Origin: CBINFS01 sp966250015
GTDB taxonomy: Bacteria; Bacteroidota; Rhodothermia; Rhodothermales; DASSAV01
Direction: 5' to 3'
NCBI GenBank assembly: GCA_966250015.1
Contig: CBINFS010000001.1
Coordinates: forward strand, 124,001 to 188,000
Length of the DNA stretch: 64,000 bases
Part shown: piece by piece, positions 54,964 through 63,731 of the stretch
Position numbering within the stretch: position 1 is the stretch's first letter
Layout: the number at the start of each line of letters is the position of its first letter
The notes under the pieces: generated by a model
What the model was told of the DNA's origin: nothing
The model's database searches: none
The model's input: the letters and a program-made list of their open reading frames with translations, nothing else
Made by a program: the position numbers and the translations under genes

Positions 54964-55671
54964 ATGCCCTCCGTACGTTTCGTCTATTTCGATCTCGACG
55001 ACACCCTTCTGAACCATCGTAAGGCTGAGAGGGAAGCACTGGCGGAGCTGTGCAGGCAGTATCCGGACATATTCGGGCGGGTGCCGGTCGAGCTCGTGCA
55101 GGAAACCTACTACCGGCACAACGTTCGGCTGTGGCACCAATACGCCATGGGTGAAATCGGTCCGGACGACCTGAGACGCTCGCGGTTCGAGCGGGTCATC
55201 GAGGAGCTTTCACTGGATTGCGCCGAGCCTAACGGGCTCAATTCGTATTACCTCGATTCTTATTCCCAGTACTGGTGTCTCACCGACGGCGCCGAGGAAG
55301 CCTTTCACGCCATTGCCGACCGAATCCCTGTCGGTGTGTTGACCAACGGTTTTGCGGCTTCCCAGCGCGCCAAGCTGGATCGATTCCCGGAGATTCGCGA
55401 CCGCCTGACGGCCCTCGTCATCAGCGAGGAAGTGGGGTACATGAAGCCGGATCGCCGGCTCTTTGACCATGCAGCCCGTCTGGCCGGCTGTGATGGGGCG
55501 TCCATACTCTACGTGGGTGACTCGTTTGAGATTGACGTTCGAGGAGCCATTGGGGCCGGATGGCAAAGTGCGTGGTTCAATGGTAATCCGGACGTTGCGT
55601 TGCCGGACCGTGTTTTTCGCTTCGATCGGTGGGAGCAGCTGGTCGAATGGCTCGAATTGGACCGATCGTAG
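54964..55671 (+). CDS. HAD-family phosphatase, YjjG-like
   Basis: This 235-residue haloacid dehalogenase-type hydrolase shows motif I YFDLDDTLLNH (nucleophile Asp plus acid Asp), motif II GVLTNGF, motif III lysine in MKPDRRLFDHA, and motif IV YVGDSFEIDVRGA. The helical cap at residues 15-95 fits the YjjG pyrimidine nucleotidase/phosphoglycolate group. A GTG at 54955 overlapping the GNAT stop is an alternative start. Its place could mean lipid-phosphate or sugar-phosphate work for the neighbouring pathway, but general housekeeping is equally likely. Confidence 0.85.
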   Translation: MPSVRFVYFDLDDTLLNHRKAEREALAELCRQYPDIFGRVPVELVQETYYRHNVRLWHQYAMGEIGPDDLRRSRFERVIEELSLDCAEPNGLNSYYLDSYSQYWCLTDGAEEAFHAIADRIPVGVLTNGFAASQRAKLDRFPEIRDRLTALVISEEVGYMKPDRRLFDHAARLAGCDGASILYVGDSFEIDVRGAIGAGWQSAWFNGNPDVALPDRVFRFDRWEQLVEWLELDRS

Positions 55672-56358
55672 TCAGAGGCCGATTTTGTTCAGGAGGTAAT
55701 CGAGCTTGCTTCGAAGCCCGAGGCCATAGCCGTAACGTTCTGCCGTACCACGTCCGAGGTGATCCACGTATTCCTCTATGGGAAAAGAGATTAGCCTGTA
55801 TCCCTTCTTTGTGGCCACCTGAAAGTTTTTTAATGCCGGCAGCCCGTGGTGGATGAAGGGCGGGAGCTGGAGGTAAACGTCGCGCTTGAGCAGCATGTAA
55901 GCACTCGCGAGGACGGGGATTCCCTTCGGATCGGCAAATCCCCTCTGGTTAGCGCGCACGACGTATCCGGCGCCGTAGCTTTCCTTGGATTCTTCGAGCG
56001 CTGCGTGCATGGCTTCCAGAAAACCGCCCTTTAATGTCTTTGTGTCGCTGTCGAACACGTAGACGTACGGCGTGGTCAGGCGTTGCAGGGCATGGTGCAT
56101 CGCCGGGCCGTGGAAAATGTTCTCCGGCAGGTATTCGGCCTGAACGTGACCGTCGCCTGCTTCACAGAGCTGCTCGATCGTGCTCCTCGATTCATCCGCC
56201 GAGCCGTTGTCCACGATGAGGAGCGGGATCATTGGGTAAAAGCGCCGGAACGACTCCACCGCCGTTCTGAGCAGGTCGGGGGTTTGATAGTTGATGACGA
56301 CGGCAGAGATCTGTTTATCTAAAGGCTCCCGGGTGGCGGGGCTGCTATTTCCCGTCAT
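55672..56358 (-). CDS. Family 2 glycosyltransferase
   Basis: This 228-residue GT-A glycosyltransferase shows ISAVVINYQTPDLLRTAVESF at the nucleotide-binding start, LIVDNGSADES, and the metal-binding DXD motif in VYVFDSDTK. It lacks membrane helices and is short for the family. Its ATG overlaps the rdgB stop by four bases, so the two are cotranscribed. It is convergent with the HAD gene, with no gap. Confidence 0.85.
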   Translation of the reverse strand: MTGNSSPATREPLDKQISAVVINYQTPDLLRTAVESFRRFYPMIPLLIVDNGSADESRSTIEQLCEAGDGHVQAEYLPENIFHGPAMHHALQRLTTPYVYVFDSDTKTLKGGFLEAMHAALEESKESYGAGYVVRANQRGFADPKGIPVLASAYMLLKRDVYLQLPPFIHHGLPALKNFQVATKKGYRLISFPIEEYVDHLGRGTAERYGYGLGLRSKLDYLLNKIGL

Positions 56359-56948
56359 GATTGTTCTTTGAGGAAAGCCAGAAATGCACGAAGCGCTCGG
56401 CCCCGGTGGCTCAGGGCGTTTTTTTCGTCCGGTTCGAGCTCTGCAAAGGTACGCGTTTCTCCAATGGGGGTGAAGAGCGGGTCGTAGCCAAACCCTCCGG
56501 TACCTCGCTCTTGCTGTTCGATCCGTCCTTCACAAACGCCCTCGAAATACCGGACGCCATCTTCATCGACGTAAGACACGACGGTTCTAAACCGGGCATT
56601 TCGGTTTTCGTGGCCTTGTAAGGCATCGAGCAGCTTGCGACGGTTGCGGGCGTCGTTGGCGTCGGGACCCGCAAATCGTGCGGAGTGGACTCCAGGCGCG
56701 CCACCGAGCGCGTCCACCTCGAGGCCCGTGTCGTCGGCCAGCGAGGGGATGCCCGTGTGTTGGAACAGTGCGAGAGCTTTCTTCCGGGAATTTCCTTCAA
56801 GGGTGGGCTCATCCTCTTCGATGTGTGGGGCATCCGGATAGTCCGCCGCTGAGATCACTTCGATTGCCACACCATCGAGCAGTGACCGGAGCTCGGCAAC
56901 TTTGCCCGGATTGCGTGTGGCCAGGACGATCTTTTTCGGAGCCGGCAT
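56355..56948 (-). CDS. rdgB: XTP/dITP diphosphatase (RdgB/HAM1)
   Basis: RdgB removes non-canonical purine triphosphates before they enter DNA or RNA. The 197-residue protein opens with IVLATRNPGKVAELRSLL (substrate-binding TRNxxK). It shows LADDTGLEVDALGGAPGVHSARFAG and GFGYDPLFTP, and ends with the SHRGRALRAF motif. Family-typical length. It is divergent from rpsU with 142 bases between. Confidence 0.95.
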   Translation of the reverse strand: MPAPKKIVLATRNPGKVAELRSLLDGVAIEVISAADYPDAPHIEEDEPTLEGNSRKKALALFQHTGIPSLADDTGLEVDALGGAPGVHSARFAGPDANDARNRRKLLDALQGHENRNARFRTVVSYVDEDGVRYFEGVCEGRIEQQERGTGGFGYDPLFTPIGETRTFAELEPDEKNALSHRGRALRAFLAFLKEQS

Positions 56949-57006
56949 AGTGGTTTTGAAGACGTGATGAGACCGATATCAGCAGTGAAACTTTCGGTTT
57001 CCCCTG

Positions 57007-57050
57007 TTGTTGTTAAGCCGCACAAGAAGTATATTATAATGCTATATTGT
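57007..57050 (+). promoter_or_regulatory. Probable rpsU promoter region
   Basis: TTG (57007-57009) and TATATTAT (57030-57037) are 20 bases apart, near the Bacteroidota spacing, and TATAAT (57035-57040) overlaps it. A second TATATTGT lies at 57043-57050. The exact element is uncertain, but the strip is the most A/T-rich in the gap. Confidence 0.4.
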
Positions 57051-57075
57051 TTTCGGAACCAGTAAAAACGAGCTC

Positions 57076-57083
57076 AAGGAGGG
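57076..57083 (+). promoter_or_regulatory. Very strong ribosome-binding site of rpsU
   Basis: AAGGAGGG lies 7-8 bases before the TTG start of rpsU. It is the best match to the 16S 3' end in the window, where most genes have none. In Bacteroidota the anti-SD is usually held by bS21, and rpsU is an exception that keeps a strong site, which allows self-control. Confidence 0.75.
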
Positions 57084-57090
57084 ATTCATT

Positions 57091-57282
57091 TTGTCAGTAG
57101 GAGTTAAGGTCCGCGACAACGAGAACATCGACCGTGCTCTACGGCGATTCAAACGCGCGGTAAACCGTAGCCGCGTTCTGCGAATTTACCGTGCCAACAT
57201 GGCGTACACCAAGCCGTCAGAAGAGAAGCGTCTCGAACGCCAGAAAGCAGCCCGTTCGGTACGGAAGCGGTCGCATTATTGA
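57091..57282 (+). CDS. rpsU: Ribosomal protein bS21
   Basis: bS21 (63 residues) sits near the 3' end of 16S rRNA in the small subunit. The sequence shows the family features VKVRDNENIDRALRRFKR and the basic C-terminal tail RLERQKAARSVRKRSHY. The start is TTG at 57091, supported by the AAGGAGGG tract just before it. An upstream ATG is not available in frame. The gene is monocistronic: a strong hairpin terminator follows after one base. Confidence 0.95.
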   Translation: MSVGVKVRDNENIDRALRRFKRAVNRSRVLRIYRANMAYTKPSEEKRLERQKAARSVRKRSHY

Positions 57283-57283
57283 T

Positions 57284-57331
57284 CCCCTCTGTTGAGTCAG
57301 GTCCGGAGCCTGCCCGCAGAGGGGCTCTTTT
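57284..57331 (+). terminator. Rho-independent terminator of rpsU
   Basis: CCCCTCTG (57284-57291) pairs with CAGAGGGG (57317-57324), enclosing an inner CAGG/CCTG helix, followed by CTCTTTT. It is a good intrinsic terminator. Confidence 0.8.
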
Positions 57332-57438
57332 ATATCCGGCGTTTCGGACCATAACACGACACGGAAAGCGTCTGCCGTTGCAGGCTCTGGTGGTATAGAC
57401 CGATTTGCACGTACCCTTTCAGGGTACCACGAGATGTT

Positions 57439-57469
57439 GAGGGCGATACCCGATCCGGGTACCGCCCTC
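57439..57469. terminator. Hairpin between rpsU and the 2-oxoglutarate dehydrogenase gene
   Basis: GAGGGCG and TACCCG pair with CGGGTA and CGCCCTC, with one mismatch and a three-base loop. It sits 9 bases past the stop of the minus-strand gene. The T run is weak on either strand, so it may act as an RNA-stabilising 3' end rather than a classical terminator. Confidence 0.55.
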
Positions 57470-57477
57470 ATTTGTTT

Positions 57478-60400
57478 CTACAGACTCAGCGCCTCGTTGA
57501 GGATCTGCTCCTGAATCAAAGCGTGGACTTTGGCACTTCCCGTTGCCGGGCTGGCGGCGGCTGGGCGGCCAACGTACTGCAGCTTGCGGTCGCAATTGCC
57601 CATCGTTTCTTCGAGCAGGCTGTCGAATCGGTACCGCACGAAGCTCCAAGCCCCCATGTTCGACGGCTCCTCCTGTACCCAGTAGAAGCTGGAGGCGTTG
57701 CGGTAACGGTCGATCTCCTCACGCAGCTCTTCCTCAGGGAACGGGTAGAACTGTTCCAGACGGGTGATCGCGATTCGACCCTTTACGTCCGGCTTCTGCT
57801 CCATCGCCTCGATCAGGTCGTAGTAAATCTTCCCGCTGCAAAAGAGCACGCGTTCGGTTTCGGCTGGATCGGTCGTTGCGGGGTAGATCCGGTTGAATCT
57901 TCCCTCAGAGAACTCTTCAGGCCTCGAAACGACCAGCGGGTGGCGCAGGAGACTCTTCGGCGCCATCACGATCAAGGGCTTCTTCGGCTCGCGCTTGACC
58001 TGCCGGCGAAGCGCGTGGAAGTAGTTGGCCGGCGTCGTCAGGTTGCAGACGATCATGTTGTTTTCAGCGCACGCCTGGAGGAAGCGTTCGAGTCGCGCCG
58101 ACGAATGCTCCGGTCCCTGTCCCTCGTAGCCGTGTGGAAGCAGCAGCACCATGCTGCTACGCTGGCCCCATTTCTCCTCAGCGGCCGAGATGAACTGGTC
58201 AATAATGATCTGGGCGCCGTTGACGAAGTCGCCAAACTGAGCTTCCCAGATGACGAGCTTTTCCGGTGCTCCTATCGAGTATCCGTACTCGAACCCGAGG
58301 GCGGCGTATTCGGATAGCAGGCTGTCATAGATGAGCAGGGACGCCTGATCCTGCCGAATGTTGTTGAGCGGAATGTACTCCTCGCCCGTTTCCTGGTCGT
58401 AGAGTACGGCGTGGCGGTGGCTGAACGTTCCTCTCCGGGTATCCTGTCCGCTCATACGGACCGTCGTGCCTTCAAGGAGGAGTGTTCCAAACGCCAGCGC
58501 CTCGGCGAAGCCCCAATCGACCTTTTTCTCTTCGAAGTAGAGCTTGTCGCGTCGCTCGAACTGCCGTATGAGCTTTTTGTGGACGTTAAAGCCTTCCGGC
58601 AGGTTGCCGAGGGCGTGGACGACGGCTTCGAGGTCTTCCACCGAGGCTTTGGTTTCGACGGGACCGAGCTTCTCCTCCTGCTCCTTGCGCTTCCGGATCA
58701 ATTCCATCGCCTCCCGTGCGTCGCGCTCGGGCAGCTCCTTCGTCCGTTCGAATGCCTCTTCGAGCCGTGCCCGGTAGTCGTCGAGCATCTTCTCGGCTTC
58801 GTCGGGTTTCATCTCGCCGCGACGCAGCAACGACTCGGTGTAGAGTTTTCTAACGGAGCGTTTTTCGTCAATTCGTTTGTAGAGGAGCGGTTGCGTGTAG
58901 GTCGGCTCGTCGCCCTCGTTGTGGCCGTGGACGCGATAGCAGAGCATGTCGATGACGACGTCCTTATTGAAGACCTGGCGGTAATCCAGGGCCATGCGCG
59001 CCACACGCATGCAGGCTTCGGGGTCGTCGCCGTTCACGTGAAAGATCGGTGCCTGAATCATTCGGGCGATGTCGGTGGCGTACGTCGAGCTGCGCGCGTC
59101 AGACGGAATGGTGGTAAAGCCGATCTGGTTATTGATCACGATGTGGATCGTGCCGCCGGTCTTGTAGCCGCGGAGCTGGCTGAGGTTCAGTGTTTCTGCA
59201 ACAACACCCTGCCCGGCAAACGCGGCGTCGCCGTGGATGAGGATCGGGATGACCGCGTCGAAGTAGTCTCCGCCGGGCGCCCCCATGTTTTGAATGCGGA
59301 GTACGTCTTGACGCGCACGCACCATACCTTCGACGACGGGCGACACTGCTTCCAGGTGGCTGGGGTTTGAGGCGAGCGTCAGGTTGACCTCGGCGCCGCT
59401 CGGAGCCCTGTGTTTCCCTTTTGCACCCAGGTGGTACTTGACGTCGCCGGAGCCCTGCGTCGTGTTCGGATCGATGCTGCCCTCGAACTCGGAGAAGATT
59501 ACCTCGTACGGCTTGTTCAGGATATTCGCCAGCACGTTCAGCCGGCCTCGGTGGGTCATTCCGATGACGACCTCGTTCACGTCCTGGTCGGCTGCGTCGG
59601 AGAGGATGGCGTCGAGCAGGGGTATCAGCGTCTCCGCCCCTTCGAGCGAGAAACGCTTGTGGCCGATGTATTTGGTATGCAGGAAGCGTTCGAAGGCCTC
59701 TGCCGCATTCAGCCGTTGCAGCAGCCTGACCTGCGATTCGTGCGTGAGCTGTTCTTCGCTTCGGACGGGCTCGATCCGTTCCTGGAGCCACCGCTTCTCG
59801 GAAGGATCCGAGATGTGCATGAACTCGATGCCGATCTTTCGAGTGTAGGTTTGGCGGAGGATGTCGAGGATTTCACGCAGCGGCAGGATGTCCTGGCCGC
59901 CAAGCCCGCCCGTGATGAACCGCCGATCGAGGTCCCAGATCGTGAGGCCGTATTTGCCGGGGTCGAGCTCGGGGTGATACGTCCAGTAGTACCCGAGGGG
60001 ATTGACGTCGGCCTGGAGGTGGCCGCGGACACGGTAAGCACGGATGAGCTGTAATACGCTCGCCTGCTTGTGCACCATGTCGATCTCCCCGTCCTCGCGA
60101 CCGAGCTGGGGGGTGGTGTCCACCGAGAGCGAATAGGGCTGGTAGGGGATGGAAAGGTCCGAGAAGATGCCCTGGTAGAAATCGTGCTTACCTAAAAGCA
60201 GGTCTGCAATGTAGGACAGGAAAGCGCCGCTTTCGGCCCCCTGAATCACGCGGTGGTCGTAGGTGGACGTGATGGTCATCACTTCCGAGATGCCCATCTT
60301 GCTGACCACCTCGCGAGGCAAGCCTTCGTATTCGGGCGGGTACCCGATGGCTCCGACGGCAATGATGGTGCCCTGGCCGGGCATCAGCCGCGGTACGCTC

Positions 60401-61146
60401 ATCACGGTGCCGATCATTCCCGGATTGGTGAGGGTGGCCGTCGTGCCGAGAAAGTCGGACACCTCAAGCTTGTTCTCCCTGGCGCGCGTGATGATGTCGT
60501 TATAAATCCCCAGGAACTGGGTGAAGCTCATCTGGTCGGCGCCCTTGATGTTCGGAACGAGCAGGGTGCGTTTCCCTTTTCGCTCGATGTCGATGGCAAT
60601 ACCGAGGTTGACGCGTTTCGGGATGACCTGATTCAGCGCGCCGTCGTCGTGGCGGAGCGTCGTGTTCATCACCGGGAACTGGGCGAGCGCCTTGATGATG
60701 GCCCACGCGATCAGGTGCGTGTAGGAGACCTTTTCGCCTCCCACGTATCGCTGATAGTCGTTGATGAGCTGCCGGTTTTCCGCCAGCAACTTGACGGGCA
60801 CGGTGCGGGCAGAGGTGGCGGTGGGCACCCCGAGGCTCGCCTCCATGTTTTCGACTATCTTTGCAGAGGGGCCGCGAAGGGGTCTGAGATCGACGTCCTC
60901 CTGTGCTGCGGGCGCCGACGCAGGAATGACGGGCTCGGGTAAGGCGCCGTCGCCGCTTTCCGGCGCCGCCGGCCGCTCGACCTCAACAGGCTGCGGCGGT
61001 CTCGCTTCGACCGCTGCTATGAACGACTCGCTCGGCTTGTAGTCGGCAAAGAACTCACGCCAGCTTTCACTCACGCTGTCCGGGTTATCCAGATACTGTC
61101 GATACAGCTCTTCGACGTATCCCGTATTGAATCCAAGGAGGCTCAC
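57478..61146 (-). CDS. kgd: Multifunctional 2-oxoglutarate dehydrogenase (E1 fused to E2 catalytic domain)
   Basis: This 1222-residue enzyme decarboxylates 2-oxoglutarate in the TCA cycle. It has the E1 N-terminal helix (residues 1-40: GFNTGYVEELYRQYLDNPDSV), an Ala/Pro-rich linker (45-95), and an E2 acyltransferase core (about 105-330). In that core His298 lies in YDHRVIQGAESG, where the usual Asp is Gln, as in actinobacterial Kgd. A full E1 follows (about 360-1222: RVRGHLQADVNPLG, GMTHRGRLNVLANIL, HGDAAFAGQGVV, LLPHGYEGQGPEHSSARLERFLQ). No lipoyl domain is present, so a separate lipoyl protein and E3 must complete the complex. Confidence 0.93.
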   Translation of the reverse strand: MSLLGFNTGYVEELYRQYLDNPDSVSESWREFFADYKPSESFIAAVEARPPQPVEVERPAAPESGDGALPEPVIPASAPAAQEDVDLRPLRGPSAKIVENMEASLGVPTATSARTVPVKLLAENRQLINDYQRYVGGEKVSYTHLIAWAIIKALAQFPVMNTTLRHDDGALNQVIPKRVNLGIAIDIERKGKRTLLVPNIKGADQMSFTQFLGIYNDIITRARENKLEVSDFLGTTATLTNPGMIGTVMSVPRLMPGQGTIIAVGAIGYPPEYEGLPREVVSKMGISEVMTITSTYDHRVIQGAESGAFLSYIADLLLGKHDFYQGIFSDLSIPYQPYSLSVDTTPQLGREDGEIDMVHKQASVLQLIRAYRVRGHLQADVNPLGYYWTYHPELDPGKYGLTIWDLDRRFITGGLGGQDILPLREILDILRQTYTRKIGIEFMHISDPSEKRWLQERIEPVRSEEQLTHESQVRLLQRLNAAEAFERFLHTKYIGHKRFSLEGAETLIPLLDAILSDAADQDVNEVVIGMTHRGRLNVLANILNKPYEVIFSEFEGSIDPNTTQGSGDVKYHLGAKGKHRAPSGAEVNLTLASNPSHLEAVSPVVEGMVRARQDVLRIQNMGAPGGDYFDAVIPILIHGDAAFAGQGVVAETLNLSQLRGYKTGGTIHIVINNQIGFTTIPSDARSSTYATDIARMIQAPIFHVNGDDPEACMRVARMALDYRQVFNKDVVIDMLCYRVHGHNEGDEPTYTQPLLYKRIDEKRSVRKLYTESLLRRGEMKPDEAEKMLDDYRARLEEAFERTKELPERDAREAMELIRKRKEQEEKLGPVETKASVEDLEAVVHALGNLPEGFNVHKKLIRQFERRDKLYFEEKKVDWGFAEALAFGTLLLEGTTVRMSGQDTRRGTFSHRHAVLYDQETGEEYIPLNNIRQDQASLLIYDSLLSEYAALGFEYGYSIGAPEKLVIWEAQFGDFVNGAQIIIDQFISAAEEKWGQRSSMVLLLPHGYEGQGPEHSSARLERFLQACAENNMIVCNLTTPANYFHALRRQVKREPKKPLIVMAPKSLLRHPLVVSRPEEFSEGRFNRIYPATTDPAETERVLFCSGKIYYDLIEAMEQKPDVKGRIAITRLEQFYPFPEEELREEIDRYRNASSFYWVQEEPSNMGAWSFVRYRFDSLLEETMGNCDRKLQYVGRPAAASPATGSAKVHALIQEQILNEALSL

Positions 61147-61303
61147 AGTTGAATCAGGAGTTGAATTTTGAAGAATTCATTGATTACAACTGTACTCGCA
61201 TGGGTATCCTAAGGATTCCGCAACAGATCAGCCCCGGATGACCCTGAGCAAATAAAATCGGGTGCGGAGGGTGCGTTACGGGAAAGTCGGATTTGGCGGG
61301 TAC

Positions 61304-62308
61304 TCAAAGCCAGCCTTCTTTCCGGTACCACTCGACAGTCTCCCGCATACCCTCTTCGAGTGATATCTGCTGGGAGTAACCGAAGGTCTGGGCGGCCAAT
61401 TTGACCGAGCACATTTTGCAGGCGTGACGGATTTCACGTGCCTTCTCGCGATTGAGCGGGGGATAGGTGCCGGTGAGCAAGCCGGCGAACTCTGATAAGG
61501 CTCCGACGGCCGAAACGAGCGGGAGCGGTACGGGAATGCTGATCACGCGCCGGCCGAGCGCCGCGGCCAGGACGTCACGGATCTCATTCCACGAGTAGTA
61601 CTCTTCGCTCCCCAGGAAGAACGTGCGGCCGGTGGTGAGGGGGGATTCGGCGGCGTCGACCATTCCCCGTACGAGATCGCGGGCGTGGACGAGGCTGAGG
61701 TCTGGCTCATTCCCCTTTCCCAGCACGGCAAAAATGCCGCGGCTTGCTGCCTTGATGGCCTGAAAGATGTCGGCCTCACGAGGCCCGTAAACGGACGGCG
61801 GCCGGATGACGACGAGTGGGAGGGTATCCATGTAGGAAGGCTCGTCCGAGGTCGGGACCGTGAGGAGGCGCTCCATCTCGGCCTTGCTCTTCCCGTACAT
61901 GCTGATCGGGTCGAGCGGTGTCTGTTCGTCGGCCACGCCACTCGCACACCGGCCTACGGCAGCGAGGCTGCTGGTGATCAACACTTTGCGTACGCCCGGG
62001 TTTGCCGCACGGACTGCCCCGAGCACGTTGAGCGTACTGCGGACGTTTCCCTTAACGAAGGTGTCCCAGTCTTTCGCACGGGTCACGCCCGCGACGTGAT
62101 ACACGTAGTCCACCCCGTCGACGCCTTCCCACAGCTTTTCGGCATTGCTAAGATCACCTTTGATTTGCACGACGTCTTTGCCTTTTAGCCACTTCGGGTC
62201 TTTTCGTACGAGGCACCGCACTTCGTCGTATCCGCGGCGATGGAGCTCATCCACGAGGTGACTTCCGACAAAACCGGTCCCACCGGTAACAAAGGCTCGC
62301 TTACTCAT
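61304..62308 (-). CDS. NAD-dependent epimerase/reductase (extended SDR family)
   Basis: This 334-residue extended short-chain dehydrogenase shows the Rossmann motif TGGTGFVGSHL, the active-site Tyr and Lys in SMYGKSKAEM, and VIRPPSVYGPREADIF. Relatives include dihydroflavonol-4-reductase-like and sterol/ceramide-reductase-like proteins. It ends 157 bases ahead of the 2-oxoglutarate dehydrogenase gene and follows the rlmD gene by three bases. It might supply the reductase step of the sphingolipid-like pathway encoded 7 kb away, but it could equally act on sugars or terpenoids. Confidence 0.8.
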   Translation of the reverse strand: MSKRAFVTGGTGFVGSHLVDELHRRGYDEVRCLVRKDPKWLKGKDVVQIKGDLSNAEKLWEGVDGVDYVYHVAGVTRAKDWDTFVKGNVRSTLNVLGAVRAANPGVRKVLITSSLAAVGRCASGVADEQTPLDPISMYGKSKAEMERLLTVPTSDEPSYMDTLPLVVIRPPSVYGPREADIFQAIKAASRGIFAVLGKGNEPDLSLVHARDLVRGMVDAAESPLTTGRTFFLGSEEYYSWNEIRDVLAAALGRRVISIPVPLPLVSAVGALSEFAGLLTGTYPPLNREKAREIRHACKMCSVKLAAQTFGYSQQISLEEGMRETVEWYRKEGWL

Positions 62309-62311
62309 GTG

Positions 62312-63724
62312 TCAGGAAAGGGCACGTAGCTTGACTACGTTTTCGATGTGGTGTGTGTGAGGGAATAAGTCGACCGGCTGAACGGCTTCAATCCGGTAGG
62401 CATCGCGAAGCAGGGCGAGGTCCCTCGCCTGCGTCTGGGGGTTGCAGCTAACGTAGACGAAGCGCGGTGGACGGAGCCGGCCGATCTGCTCGACGACCCG
62501 GGGGTGCATTCCCGCACGGGGCGGATCTGCGATCAGCACGTCGGGTTTTCCGTGTTCTTCGATGAATTCGGGCGTGAACATCCGCATCAGGTCGCCGGCG
62601 ATGAACGTCGTGTTCTCGACGCCGTTGGCAGCCGCATTGGCGCGGGCGTTTTGAACGGCCTCTTCAATCAGCTCTACGCCGACCACTTTACGCACGTCGC
62701 CGGCAACGTGGACCGCAATCGTTCCTGCCCCACAGTACAGGTCGTAGACCAGGTCGTCTTTCTTCAGCTCGGCGAACCCGCGGGCGACGTCGTACAGGCG
62801 TTCCGCCTGGAGGGTGTTGGTCTGGAAGAAGGCGTTTGGCGCGATCTCAAAAACGTGAGGGCCAATCCGGTCCCGAATGACCCCCGGGCCGTAGATCGTA
62901 TGGATTTCCTCTCCGAAGGCAGTCTGGGACTGGCTGGTATTGATCGTGTTGACGAAAGTCGTGACTTCTGGGAATCGCTCCTGAAGGTAGGTTCCGAGCT
63001 CGGCCATACGCGCTTCGTCGAAGCCATTCGTGACGAGGTTGACCATCGTTTCGCCGGTCAGCTCGCCGTGACGAATGACGAGGTGACGCAGGTACCCGAA
63101 GTGATCCCGAATATTCCACGGCTCCCATCCACGCACTCGGGCGAATTCGCGGATCTCGTTGACGAGATTCACACTCAGGTCGGATTGGAGGTGGCAGATC
63201 TTCAGGTCGAGCACCTTGTAGAAATTCCCCGGTACGTGCAGCCCCAGCGCAAAATCCTTTTCGATCTCGTCTCCGGTGTCGATCTCCTCTGCGGTCATCC
63301 AGCGATGCGCGCTGAAGGAGAATTCCATTTTGTTGCGGTAGTAATAGATCCGATCAGAACCTATGGTAGGCCGCACCTCGACGTCCCGGAAACCGCCCTG
63401 GTGTACGAGGGCTCCTTCTACGCTTTGCCGCTTGGCTTCCAGCTGTGCTTCATACTTGACGTGCTGCCACTTACACCCCCCGCAAACGCCGAAGTAACGG
63501 CATTTTGGGGTGGTACGAAGCGGGCCCGGCTCGATGACCTGGAGCAGGTGGGCCTCGGCGTAGTTTTTCTTCTTTTTGACAATCCGGACGGCAACGCGAT
63601 CGCCGGGCACTCCGCCGTCAATGAAAACGGCCATCCCGTCGACGCGAGTCACGGATTTACCCCGATCTGCGAACTTCTCGACGATTAATTCCAGCTCCGT
63701 TCCCTTATTCACTACACTACCCAT
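62312..63724 (-). CDS. rlmD: 23S rRNA (uracil-5-)-methyltransferase, RlmD/RumA family
   Basis: This 470-residue SAM-dependent enzyme has an N-terminal TRAM domain (about 8-65), the four-cysteine iron-sulfur site (CRYFGVCGGC plus a later Cys in LKICHLQS), and a C-terminal methyltransferase domain (YDLYCGAGTIAVHVA, DPPRAGMHP, and the catalytic Cys in YVSCNPQT). The family methylates U1939 or U747 of 23S rRNA or U54 of tRNA; which one cannot be set from sequence. It starts seven bases after the stop of the upstream partial gene, so they are cotranscribed. Confidence 0.9.
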   Translation of the reverse strand: MGSVVNKGTELELIVEKFADRGKSVTRVDGMAVFIDGGVPGDRVAVRIVKKKKNYAEAHLLQVIEPGPLRTTPKCRYFGVCGGCKWQHVKYEAQLEAKRQSVEGALVHQGGFRDVEVRPTIGSDRIYYYRNKMEFSFSAHRWMTAEEIDTGDEIEKDFALGLHVPGNFYKVLDLKICHLQSDLSVNLVNEIREFARVRGWEPWNIRDHFGYLRHLVIRHGELTGETMVNLVTNGFDEARMAELGTYLQERFPEVTTFVNTINTSQSQTAFGEEIHTIYGPGVIRDRIGPHVFEIAPNAFFQTNTLQAERLYDVARGFAELKKDDLVYDLYCGAGTIAVHVAGDVRKVVGVELIEEAVQNARANAAANGVENTTFIAGDLMRMFTPEFIEEHGKPDVLIADPPRAGMHPRVVEQIGRLRPPRFVYVSCNPQTQARDLALLRDAYRIEAVQPVDLFPHTHHIENVVKLRALS

Positions 63725-63731
63725 TTAAAAG

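Noticed and set aside
58411..59370. A 319-codon open frame on the plus strand inside the 2-oxoglutarate dehydrogenase gene
   Set aside because: It mirrors the coding strand of a well-supported enzyme and has no family features. A similar frame at 62504-63688 opposite rlmD is rejected for the same reason.
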